Below are positions 34,540 through 41,580 of a DNA stretch of 53,308 nucleotides, piece after piece. The notes under the pieces were generated by a model. That model did not search any database. It was not told the origin of the DNA and saw only the letters and a list, made by a program, of their open reading frames with translations. The stretch lies in assembly GCA_030525795.1 (NCBI GenBank), contig JAUNEB010000006.1, positions 1-53,308 on the forward strand, written 5' to 3'. The stretch's first letter is position 1. Each line of letters opens with the position of its first letter. The stretch is from Aerococcaceae bacterium (GTDB lineage Bacteria > Bacillota > Bacilli > Lactobacillales > Aerococcaceae). The translations under genes were made by a program, and so were the position numbers.

Positions 34540-34564
34540 AAGCCGTATCATTAAAATACGACTT
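34540..34564 (-). terminator. Orphan terminator-like hairpin upstream of the HAD gene
   Basis: AAGCCGTAT and ATACGACTT (34540-34548, 34556-34564) pair with one G-U, and the minus strand then has six T. No minus-strand gene lies directly upstream, because the neighbour is a divergent plus-strand gene. It may be a relic of an earlier arrangement or end a short RNA. Confidence 0.5.
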
Positions 34565-34644
34565 CCCACTCTTGTAATGTTGGAGATCTTATTTTTAATA
34601 CGGATTAATTCTATTTGATAGTTCTCATCGTGGGAATTTCTTGC

Positions 34645-34655
34645 TATACTATAAT
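34645..34655 (+). promoter_or_regulatory. Candidate promoter of the acyltransferase gene
   Basis: TGCTATACT (extended -10) overlaps TATAAT (34650-34655), 22-27 nt before the start codon. The TTGATA at 34615-34620 is too far away to be the matching -35. Confidence 0.45.
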
Positions 34656-34677
34656 AGAATTTAGAGGAGGTTGGAGA

Positions 34678-35658
34678 ATGTCTGTGAAGCAGCGTAATCA
34701 TCATTTAGATAATATCAAAGTCGTACTCATTGCGTTAGTGGTGTTGGGGCATCTGATTGAGCCACTCATCCATTATTTGCCGCTCGTTAAAACTTTATAT
34801 TTAGCTATTTATACGGTTCATATGCCTTGTTTTGTGTTTATTTCTGGCTTTTTTGCGAAAAAAAGTTCGTCTAATCAAGTACGTAAATTGATAACGCAGT
34901 ATGTTATTTTTCAAAGTGTGTACTTAATCTTTGCCAAATACGTGCTGAATGTCAGCGATACTGTCATGCAATTTACGACGCCGTATTGGCTATTGTGGTT
35001 TTTGCTGGCGCTAATTGTTTGGCGTTCGGTTGCGCCCGCCTTATCAAAGTTGCGTTTTCCAGTAATTTTTACTGTAATGCTTGCGTTGCTCATCGGGTTT
35101 GAAAGTACCGTCGGCTATTATTTAAGTTTGTCACGCATCATCGTGTTCTTGCCGTTTTTTATGGCGGGCTATACATTCAAGCCGGCATATTTTGGTTTGC
35201 TGAATAAGCCTTTAATCAAAATGATCTCACTCGTAAGCCTTGTTATCGTGACAGGTGTCATTTATTGGAATGTGGCGTCAATCAATCCAAGTTACTTGTA
35301 TCATAGCGTCGGCTATCAAGCTTTGGAATTGTCATTTTTGAATGGAGTATGGTTGCGCGGATTGCTGTTTTTCATCGGATTTGTCCTATCATTTGCGTTG
35401 ATTTCGCTTGTGCCTCGTCAACACATTCCGTTTGTTTCCAGCGGTGGCAGTCAAACATTTAATGTATATATTTTGCATGGATTCATCGTTCGTTGGCTTG
35501 TTTATCGTGGCTTTTTCGGGCAATTTTATTCTAGCAAACAAGCGCTGATACTCATTCCGCTTGCGATTCTATTGTGTTATCTCTTATCCAGCCGTATGCT
35601 CAGTCGCATGGTTAGCTACTTGTCGAACCCAAATTTGTCATTTTTGTATAAAGAATAA
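34678..35658 (+). CDS. Acyltransferase 3 family membrane protein
   Basis: A 326-aa protein with about ten hydrophobic helices and the OafA/acyltransferase-3 pattern: RNHHLDNIKVVLIALVVLGH with the family His near the N-terminus and YTVHMPCFVFISGFF after it. Such proteins O-acetylate cell-surface polysaccharides or, in Firmicutes, fucose- or choline-type decorations; the target is not predictable. The ATG at 34678 follows GAGGAGG; a longer frame from 34615 crosses the promoter. A single-gene unit with its own terminator, it is the first gene of the accessory block between ftsY and smc. Confidence 0.85.
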   Translation: MSVKQRNHHLDNIKVVLIALVVLGHLIEPLIHYLPLVKTLYLAIYTVHMPCFVFISGFFAKKSSSNQVRKLITQYVIFQSVYLIFAKYVLNVSDTVMQFTTPYWLLWFLLALIVWRSVAPALSKLRFPVIFTVMLALLIGFESTVGYYLSLSRIIVFLPFFMAGYTFKPAYFGLLNKPLIKMISLVSLVIVTGVIYWNVASINPSYLYHSVGYQALELSFLNGVWLRGLLFFIGFVLSFALISLVPRQHIPFVSSGGSQTFNVYILHGFIVRWLVYRGFFGQFYSSKQALILIPLAILLCYLLSSRMLSRMVSYLSNPNLSFLYKE

Positions 35659-35696
35659 AAAACAAGACCTATCGTCAAAATGATAGGTCTTGTTTT
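35659..35696. terminator. Bidirectional terminator after the acyltransferase gene
   Basis: A perfect 15-bp stem (35659-35673 with 35682-35696; core CAAGACCTATC) with flanking A and T runs. It serves the plus-strand acyltransferase gene and the minus-strand small gene that ends at 35698. Confidence 0.88.
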
Positions 35697-35697
35697 G

Positions 35698-35928
35698 TTA
35701 ATTTTGTGATTTTTTGAAAGCTAACACTCTAAAATATTCAGGTATCATCGCTTCAATTTCATCTTTTCCTCCCCCGCCACCTTTTGAGTAAAAAATTTGA
35801 AGGACATGCAAAGAATATTCATCCAGTTCTTTATCTGAACAATTAATTTGGTTTTCTTCACAATAATCCTCAAATTGTTTTTTGACGCGCTTAAGAGTTG
35901 CTTCACTATATTCTTGATAATTGTACAT
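35698..35928 (-). CDS. Small hypothetical protein with a poly-Gly motif
   Basis: A 76-aa protein I do not recognise. It is predicted helical and acidic-basic mixed for the first ~45 residues (YSEATLKRVKKQFEDYCEEN), followed by YSKGGGGGKDEIEAMIPEYF. It has no signal peptide or membrane segment. A ribosome binding site (AGGAGTAAGGC) precedes the ATG by a few nt, and the gene ends directly at a terminator, both arguing that it is real. It lies downstream of the SnoaL-containing operon by 75 nt. An overlapping frame (35745-35945) is a shadow. Confidence 0.6.
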   Translation of the reverse strand: MYNYQEYSEATLKRVKKQFEDYCEENQINCSDKELDEYSLHVLQIFYSKGGGGGKDEIEAMIPEYFRVLAFKKSQN

Positions 35929-36003
35929 GCCTTACTCCTCCACAAAGTTTGATTTTCAAATTCTTCTATCCGTAGTATAGCAGGTTTATCTAAGTATTGA
36001 CTA

Positions 36004-36765
36004 CTAAAATTTCCCCAAATTCGTCAGTTCGGCTTTAGGAGGCATGACCTCTTTAGTGTCCCAATGTTCGACAATTTTTCCATTTTCCAAGCGGTAAATA
36101 TCAAACTGGGCGTAATCTTGCTGTTCTATCCAGACTTTTGAATAGGCGACAACGTAGTTGCCTTGTCCCAAAACTTTAAATACAAAGTCATAGGTCACCT
36201 GCTTATCCATTAGGTAAGCTTTATAGGCACTGCCACCTTGTCCAATCGCTGGATTGTGTTGAATCAAAGCGTCAGAAACATAAGCTTCAAAACAATCAAA
36301 GTCTTGATTTTGCAAAACATCGACTAAAAATTTTCGAACGATTTTCTTATTCACCATCGTTTGATCTAAATCTTCAAGTTGAAATGCTCCGTAAATCGGA
36401 TCAATCACCGACCTTTCTTTAGGATAGGCTTCGATAACATCCCAATGCTCAATCATTCTGCCTGCTTCATCTGCCTTAAAAATATCTGCCGTCACCCACT
36501 CTGCTTCGCCATCATTCAAATATTGATGCACATGCAAAAAGACAAAGTTTTCGTCTTCAAGTGCTCTGACAATGTTCATTTTTCTTTTGGGGTAACGCTT
36601 AAAAAAGTCTTCAAAAAACATGGCAAAGCCTGCTTTATCATCAGGAACTCCCGTGCTATGCTGGGTGTAGGTTTCCCCCATATAACGCGCTTGGACTTCT
36701 TGAATCTCCCCGTCTTCAATTCCTCTAATGTATAACTTTTTCGCATGTTCAAGCTGGGTTGACAT
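36004..36765 (-). CDS. Tandem SnoaL-like (NTF2-fold) protein
   Basis: A 253-aa protein made of two SnoaL-like/NTF2-type domains in tandem (about 1-125 and 130-250). Each half repeats the pattern of an early YxQH or IQHNP, an RYP/KVLG middle, and a terminal IxEHWDxxE: RMIEHWDVIEAYP and KIVEHWDTKEVMP. Single-domain relatives are often annotated as polyketide cyclase-like proteins of unknown function, with a hydrophobic pocket for a small ligand. It is the last gene of the MarR-controlled operon, 13 nt after the transporter gene. Its ligand may be related to the oxidoreductase encoded at the other end of the operon. Confidence 0.82.
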   Translation of the reverse strand: MSTQLEHAKKLYIRGIEDGEIQEVQARYMGETYTQHSTGVPDDKAGFAMFFEDFFKRYPKRKMNIVRALEDENFVFLHVHQYLNDGEAEWVTADIFKADEAGRMIEHWDVIEAYPKERSVIDPIYGAFQLEDLDQTMVNKKIVRKFLVDVLQNQDFDCFEAYVSDALIQHNPAIGQGGSAYKAYLMDKQVTYDFVFKVLGQGNYVVAYSKVWIEQQDYAQFDIYRLENGKIVEHWDTKEVMPPKAELTNLGKF

Positions 36766-36778
36766 GAGACACCTCTTT

Positions 36779-38296
36779 CTATTGTTTTATTAATTGTGCC
36801 TTCACCAAGTAGGCTTTGGCAACCTCATAAGCAGATTTCCCCTCGACATCTACTTGATAATTCATTTGTGTCATTTCCTCAGTGCTAATGTTATTCGCTA
36901 ATTTTTCGAGAACTCCTTGCAATTCAGGATGTTTCTGCAAGGTTTCTGCGCGTAATAGCGGAGCTGCTTGATAGGGCGGAAAGAGCTGTTTATCGTCTGC
37001 CAGTATGCGCAATTGGTGCGTCACAATCTTGCTGTCGGTAGAAAAAGCCTCGACAATGTTGACGTCTTGATTGGCGATTGCTTGGTAGCGCAAGGAAGGC
37101 TCCATTGTTTTGACATTCAGATTCAATCCATACACATCTTGCAAGCCTAAATTGCCATCTTGTCTGTCATTAAATTCCAAGGAAAAACCAGCAATCGCTG
37201 TGTCTTCTACCTTCTTGAGGTCGGAAATGGTCTCCAGTTGATGTTGGCTGGCATAGGTTTCCGTTACAGCGATGGCAAAGGTATTTTGAAAGGCGCTCGG
37301 CTTTAAATAGACCAAATTATCCTGTTCCAATATGCCTTGCTTGGCTGCTTCATAAACTACTTGCGGATCATTTGAACCCATTTCAGTAGGATTGGTAAGG
37401 AGTGTCGTTGTGATGGTCCCTGTATATTCTGGATAAATATCAATGCTACCCGATTTCAGTGCTTCATATAGAAAAGTCGTCTTGCCAAAGTTGGGCTTAA
37501 TTTCGACCGTAATATCGGTCTCTTCTTCAATCAACAACTTGTACATATTGAGCATAATTTCAGGCTCTGCACCTAATTTGCCAGCAATCACTAAGGTCTG
37601 CTCTGCCTTTTTTTGGAAAGGAACAAAACTGACGCCCACCGCAAAAACGGAAACCAGAAGAGCTGTCAGAATGGTCTTAGGTGACTTGGGTTGCAGCCAT
37701 TTAATCAAGGCACCGAAAACCACCGCCAAACCAGCCGAGGAAATGGCACCAATCAAAATTAAGGCAGGATGATTACGGTCAATCCCTAATAAGATGAAAG
37801 AACCCAGACCTCCTGCCCCGACAAGCGCTGCTAAGGTAGCCGTTCCAATAATCATCACGCTAGCTGTTCGAATCCCTGACATCAAAACCGGCATAGCCAG
37901 TGCCAGCTGGTATTTTCTCAATTTTTCCCATCTGGTCATACCGAATGCTGTCGCCGCTTCTTCCAGTACTGGGTCAATTTCAGATAATCCAGTCAGAGTA
38001 GCTTGGAAAATCGGAAAAATGGCATAGATAACTAAGGCTGTAGTCGCAGGCAATTTCCCAATTCCCATAAAAGGGATAAACAAGCCTAGCAAGGCTAAAG
38101 ACGGAATCGTTTGAAAGATTCCTGTCACTTGCAAAGCCCATTCCTTGGTCCGTTTATAATGCGACAGGCAAATTCCCAAAGGCACTGCGATTAGCATTGC
38201 AATCAACAAGGCTAATAAGGAAATCTGAACATGCTCCCACAAGGCCAGTAACCACTCCGATTGACGCTCCCTAAAGGTCGTTACGAAATCTCCCAT
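36779..38296 (-). CDS. Osmoprotectant-type ABC transporter permease fused to its substrate-binding domain (OpuB/OpuC type)
   Basis: A 505-aa fusion. The first ~210 residues are an ABC permease with about five or six helices and the loop EEAATAFGMTRWEKLRKYQL. The remaining part is an OpuAC/OpuBC-type binding domain (VIAGKLGAEPEIMLNMYKLL, then GSIDIYPEYTGTITTTLLTN). Relatives import glycine betaine, carnitine, choline or proline betaine. The ATG at 38294-38296 overlaps the ATPase stop (TGATG). With MarR-type control and an oxidoreductase in the operon, the imported compound could also be something other than an osmolyte. Confidence 0.9.
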   Translation of the reverse strand: MGDFVTTFRERQSEWLLALWEHVQISLLALLIAMLIAVPLGICLSHYKRTKEWALQVTGIFQTIPSLALLGLFIPFMGIGKLPATTALVIYAIFPIFQATLTGLSEIDPVLEEAATAFGMTRWEKLRKYQLALAMPVLMSGIRTASVMIIGTATLAALVGAGGLGSFILLGIDRNHPALILIGAISSAGLAVVFGALIKWLQPKSPKTILTALLVSVFAVGVSFVPFQKKAEQTLVIAGKLGAEPEIMLNMYKLLIEEETDITVEIKPNFGKTTFLYEALKSGSIDIYPEYTGTITTTLLTNPTEMGSNDPQVVYEAAKQGILEQDNLVYLKPSAFQNTFAIAVTETYASQHQLETISDLKKVEDTAIAGFSLEFNDRQDGNLGLQDVYGLNLNVKTMEPSLRYQAIANQDVNIVEAFSTDSKIVTHQLRILADDKQLFPPYQAAPLLRAETLQKHPELQGVLEKLANNISTEEMTQMNYQVDVEGKSAYEVAKAYLVKAQLIKQ

Positions 38297-39027
38297 CACT
38301 GCTCTCCTTTCTGGTTGAAAAATTCTCGGACAAAGTCATCTGCTGGTTGATGACGAATCTCATCTGGACTTGCTATTTGCAGCACCCGCCCATTTTTCAT
38401 CACACAAATACGATCCGCCAATTTCAGAGCTTCTTCCATATCATGGGTAACAAAGACCGTCGTCATTCGAAAGCTATCATGTAGCTCCTTAATCAGGGTT
38501 TGCAGTTGTGCACGGCTCATCGGATCCAAAGCAGAAAAAGGCTCATCCATCAACAAAATTTTAGGATTGGCAATTATGGCCCTTAAAATACCGATACGTT
38601 GCTTTTCGCCCCCTGACAATTCTGCAGGCAATCGCTTTTGATAACACTCAGGATCCAGACCAACTTGGCTGAGGAGCTGATTTACCTTCTCAACAATCAG
38701 GGCCTTATCCATTTTTTTCATTTCAGGAATGAGGGCGATATTTTCTGCAACCGTCAAATTGGGAAAGAGAGCAATTTGTTGTAGTACATAGCCAATTTGC
38801 AGGCGGAGTTCCCTCAAACTGTAATCTTTCAATCGCTTACCCTCAAAGAAAATATCCCCTTGCGTCTGTTCGATAAGGCGATTGATGAGCTTCAAGGTCG
38901 TTGTTTTACCGCTGCCACTTGGTCCTACAATCACAAAAAACTCCCCGGCCTTAATGTCAAAGGAAACATCTTCTAAAACCGTCCCTTGGTTGGGATAGGC
39001 TAAGGAAACATGTGAATACGTAATCAT
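38296..39027 (-). CDS. ABC transporter ATP-binding protein (OpuBA/OpuCA type)
   Basis: A 243-aa ATPase: Walker A GPSGSGKTT, Q-loop IGYVLQQIALFPNLTV, signature LSGGEKQR, Walker B ILLMDEPFSALD, switch His in FVTHDMEEALKLAD. Unlike many OpuCA proteins it has no C-terminal CBS domains, so it should lack that form of ionic-strength sensing. Its ATG overlaps the marR stop (ATGA). It pairs with the fused permease/binding protein that follows. Confidence 0.92.
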   Translation of the reverse strand: MITYSHVSLAYPNQGTVLEDVSFDIKAGEFFVIVGPSGSGKTTTLKLINRLIEQTQGDIFFEGKRLKDYSLRELRLQIGYVLQQIALFPNLTVAENIALIPEMKKMDKALIVEKVNQLLSQVGLDPECYQKRLPAELSGGEKQRIGILRAIIANPKILLMDEPFSALDPMSRAQLQTLIKELHDSFRMTTVFVTHDMEEALKLADRICVMKNGRVLQIASPDEIRHQPADDFVREFFNQKGEQ

Positions 39028-39491
39028 TGGTCGGCCTCCTTTTTGGGTGCTAAGGTGTGTGCAAGTGCTTCTTTGAAGTGCTGATTAAATAGGCTCAAAC
39101 TTTCAATCAAGTAAGAACGCTGGTCATCGCTTAACTTTTTCATGGCTGCCACCTCAGCGGCTTCCAATTCGTCTAAAACTCCTGAAGCAAATTGATGGCC
39201 CTCAGGGGTCAATTTGATTTTTTTGGCGCGTTTGTCTAAACTATCCGCTTCAAAGTAGACATGACCTTTTTGTAAAAAAGCTTTAATAGTGGCACTGACA
39301 ACCTGCTTGGTGGAGTAGGTTTTCTTGCAAATGGTATGCTGGCTGATTCCTGCTGGTGTGTAATAAATCCACATTAAGATGAGTAGGGACTTACTGTGCA
39401 TGCCGTGGGCTCTTGCATAATACTCATAGAGGCTAAAATTTTCATCCCGCACTCTGGCAAATAACTTGCTTTGTTCTAATTGTTTATTCAT
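39024..39491 (-). CDS. MarR family transcriptional regulator
   Basis: A 155-aa winged-helix regulator with TPAGISQHTICKKTYSTKQV as the HTH region and the wing around DSLDKRAKKIKLTPEGHQFA. MarR proteins are dimeric repressors released by small ligands. The ATG at 39489-39491 overlaps the end of the oxidoreductase gene. I infer that it controls its own operon through two copies of TAGTCAA-N5-TTGACTA at the promoter (40455-40515). Whether the ligand is the transported compound or an electrophile handled by the oxidoreductase is open. Confidence 0.9.
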   Translation of the reverse strand: MNKQLEQSKLFARVRDENFSLYEYYARAHGMHSKSLLILMWIYYTPAGISQHTICKKTYSTKQVVSATIKAFLQKGHVYFEADSLDKRAKKIKLTPEGHQFASGVLDELEAAEVAAMKKLSDDQRSYLIESLSLFNQHFKEALAHTLAPKKEADQ

Positions 39492-40440
39492 TGATAATAA
39501 CGACCTTTCCAAAACTATCTGACTCTTCTAAATAGGCGTGGGCTTGTTGAATCTGGTCTAAGCGAAACACTTTCTCAGGAATACTCCGAATTTGGTAACG
39601 GTTCATGTAATCAAACAGTTCTGCAAGGCTTTCTTCCCTTACATTCCCCGAATGAAAAGCTGTTAAATAAATATTGGCCCTCAATTCTTCAATTGGATCA
39701 AAGTCTTCTAAATACCAACTGCCGCCAAGTAAGCCTGTATTGCAGATGATGCCATATTCATTTAAGTGGCCAATGGAATTTTTAATCACTTTTGGTCCGA
39801 CTAAATCGAGAATTTTATCGAACTTCTCTGTCGTATCCAAAATCCCATCCTGATCCAAAATGACGGTATCATAGCCATTTTCTAATAACTTTTCTCTTTT
39901 CTTAAGGTTTCTTGTGCTGCCATACAACCTCATATCAGGGAATTGTCCCCTTAACAATTTTGCAAAAGCAACTCCAACCCCGCTTGTTGCCCCTCTCACT
40001 AAGACCCGATCACCTGTAATAAGCCTTAAATTTTTCAAGGAGCCGTAAGCTGTGTAGTAAGTTTCAGGAATGCTGGCAAATTCAGGCCAAGCCATATCGC
40101 TATCTACTTTGTAAATCTGATGATTGGGCAATAAGACATACTCCGCATAAGACCCATCGAATGCCCGACCCATTTCCCCCATTAGAGAGACCACACGACT
40201 CCCGACTGGCAAACGCGTCACATCGCTTGTGGCTTCGATGATGCCCACACATTCAATCCCTAAAATTCTAGGAAAGGTCACACTTGGTGAATAACCTTGG
40301 CGGGTAAAAATCTCTGAGCGGTTAATCCCAAATCCCTTAACTTTCACAAGCGACCAGCCTGCTTTAATCTGTGGTTTGTCGACTTCTATCAGGGTCAACA
40401 CATCAATACTGCCAGGCTGCATTACCTTGATTGCTTTCAT
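39484..40440 (-). CDS. Medium-chain NADPH:quinone oxidoreductase-type dehydrogenase (zinc-free MDR)
   Basis: A 318-aa MDR protein: GroES-like N-terminus (VKGFGINRSEIFTRQGYSPS), then the nucleotide fold with the substituted motif VRGATSGVGVAFAKLL and STRNLKKRE, where Arg suggests NADPH. The catalytic zinc ligands of alcohol dehydrogenases are absent, which fits quinone or enone reductases. It is the first gene of the MarR-controlled operon; the ATG at 40438-40440 follows AAGGAGCG. The substrate cannot be named. MarR control and MDR reductases often go with quinone or electrophile stress. Confidence 0.88.
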   Translation of the reverse strand: MKAIKVMQPGSIDVLTLIEVDKPQIKAGWSLVKVKGFGINRSEIFTRQGYSPSVTFPRILGIECVGIIEATSDVTRLPVGSRVVSLMGEMGRAFDGSYAEYVLLPNHQIYKVDSDMAWPEFASIPETYYTAYGSLKNLRLITGDRVLVRGATSGVGVAFAKLLRGQFPDMRLYGSTRNLKKREKLLENGYDTVILDQDGILDTTEKFDKILDLVGPKVIKNSIGHLNEYGIICNTGLLGGSWYLEDFDPIEELRANIYLTAFHSGNVREESLAELFDYMNRYQIRSIPEKVFRLDQIQQAHAYLEESDSFGKVVIINE

Positions 40441-40454
40441 ATGATCGCTCCTTT

Positions 40455-40473
40455 TAGTCAAAATGTTTGACTA
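40455..40473. promoter_or_regulatory. Putative MarR operator 1
   Basis: TAGTCAA-AATGT-TTGACTA, a perfect 7-bp inverted repeat with a 5-bp centre. It lies just downstream of the -10 box, where binding would block transcription. Confidence 0.75.
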
Positions 40474-40474
40474 T

Positions 40475-40503
40475 ATAATAACGCGCTTCTTTTAAATAGT
40501 CAA
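40475..40503 (-). promoter_or_regulatory. Promoter of the MarR-controlled operon
   Basis: On the minus strand TTGACT (40498-40503) and TATTAT (40475-40480) with a 17-bp spacer. The -35 box is embedded in operator 2 and operator 1 covers the expected start site. Confidence 0.75.
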
Positions 40504-40515
40504 TATTTTTGACTA
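40497..40515. promoter_or_regulatory. Putative MarR operator 2
   Basis: TAGTCAA-TATTT-TTGACTA, with the same arms and spacing as operator 1. The centres are 42 bp apart, about four helical turns, so two dimers would bind the same DNA face. Confidence 0.75.
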
Positions 40516-40560
40516 TTTGTTTTTCAAAAAAATCCGCATCCAAAAGATGCGGAACGTTCA

Positions 40561-41553
40561 TTACTCTTTAAATTCGACAATGGTTCTGCCGAGGTGGTTT
40601 CCTGTTTTTAGTAAGTCGAGGGTATTAGGCAGCCCGTCTAAATCAATGGTGTTGACTAGAGCGGTGTCTGTTGTTTTCCATTCGTTGGATAATTTTTGCC
40701 ACATGGTTTGGCGTTCTTCATGCGAAATGTTGACGGAGTCGATGCCGAGCAATTTGATGCCGCGCAAAATAAATGGTAATACGGTTGTGTTTAAGGTCAT
40801 GCCTCCCGCATTGCCACATAGCGAGACGCTGCCGCCATAATAGACGTACGGCAGCAAATTGGCAATCAATTCGCCGCCAACCGTATCCAAAACATAGTGG
40901 AATGCTTGTTTTGCGAGTGGTTTTTTGTTGAATTCTAGTTCGCTAAGCAAAATCACTTCGGTTGCGCCAAGTTGTTTGGCAACTTCGATTTGTCTTTCTT
41001 TTCTCACTAAAGCGACAATTTGTTTGTATCCCGCTTTGGCAAGAATTTGGATAGCTAAGCTACCGACACCACCTGTTGCGCCCGTTACTAAAATCGTTTG
41101 GTCCAATTCCTTAGACATGCCGTTTTTTTCGAGCTCAAAAATGGATAGCGCTGCGGTCAAGCCAGCTGTCCCGTAAATCATGGCTTCTTTCAAAGATAAA
41201 TTGTCGGGCAGCGGAACAATCCAGTCGGCTGGGACACTCGCGTATTCGGCAAATCCACCCGTATGGCTCATGCCCATGGTGTAACCTGTCACCAAAACTT
41301 GTTGTCCTTCAGCGTAGCGCGCGTCTTTAGAAGCGACTATTGTGCCGCTCAAATCAATACCTGGAATCATGGGATATGTTCGGATGACGCCGCCGTTTTT
41401 TTGGACGGCTAACATGTCTTTGTAATTGACTGACGAGTACGCCACCTTGATTAAAACATCGCCAGCGTGCAATGATGCTTCCGTAACGGTTTCTACTTGA
41501 TATTGGATAGCACTGTCATTTTCTTTGACAACGAATGCTTTGAATGGTTTCAT
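40561..41553 (-). CDS. YhdH/AcuI family quinone oxidoreductase (acrylyl-CoA reductase type)
   Basis: A 330-aa MDR enzyme of the YhdH family: VAYSSVNYKDMLA in the N-terminal domain, GTAGLTAALSIFELE, the glycine-rich VTGATGGVGSLAIQ, and LVRKERQ with Arg for NADPH. Relatives reduce acryloyl-CoA or other activated double bonds. It is preceded by a conventional ribosome binding site and follows smc by 27 nt on the same strand, so it may be read from the rnc-smc transcript. It is only distantly related to the MDR gene at 39484-40440. Confidence 0.88.
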   Translation of the reverse strand: MKPFKAFVVKENDSAIQYQVETVTEASLHAGDVLIKVAYSSVNYKDMLAVQKNGGVIRTYPMIPGIDLSGTIVASKDARYAEGQQVLVTGYTMGMSHTGGFAEYASVPADWIVPLPDNLSLKEAMIYGTAGLTAALSIFELEKNGMSKELDQTILVTGATGGVGSLAIQILAKAGYKQIVALVRKERQIEVAKQLGATEVILLSELEFNKKPLAKQAFHYVLDTVGGELIANLLPYVYYGGSVSLCGNAGGMTLNTTVLPFILRGIKLLGIDSVNISHEERQTMWQKLSNEWKTTDTALVNTIDLDGLPNTLDLLKTGNHLGRTIVEFKE

Positions 41554-41580
41554 GCTAAAAAATCCTTTCTGTGTCTATTT

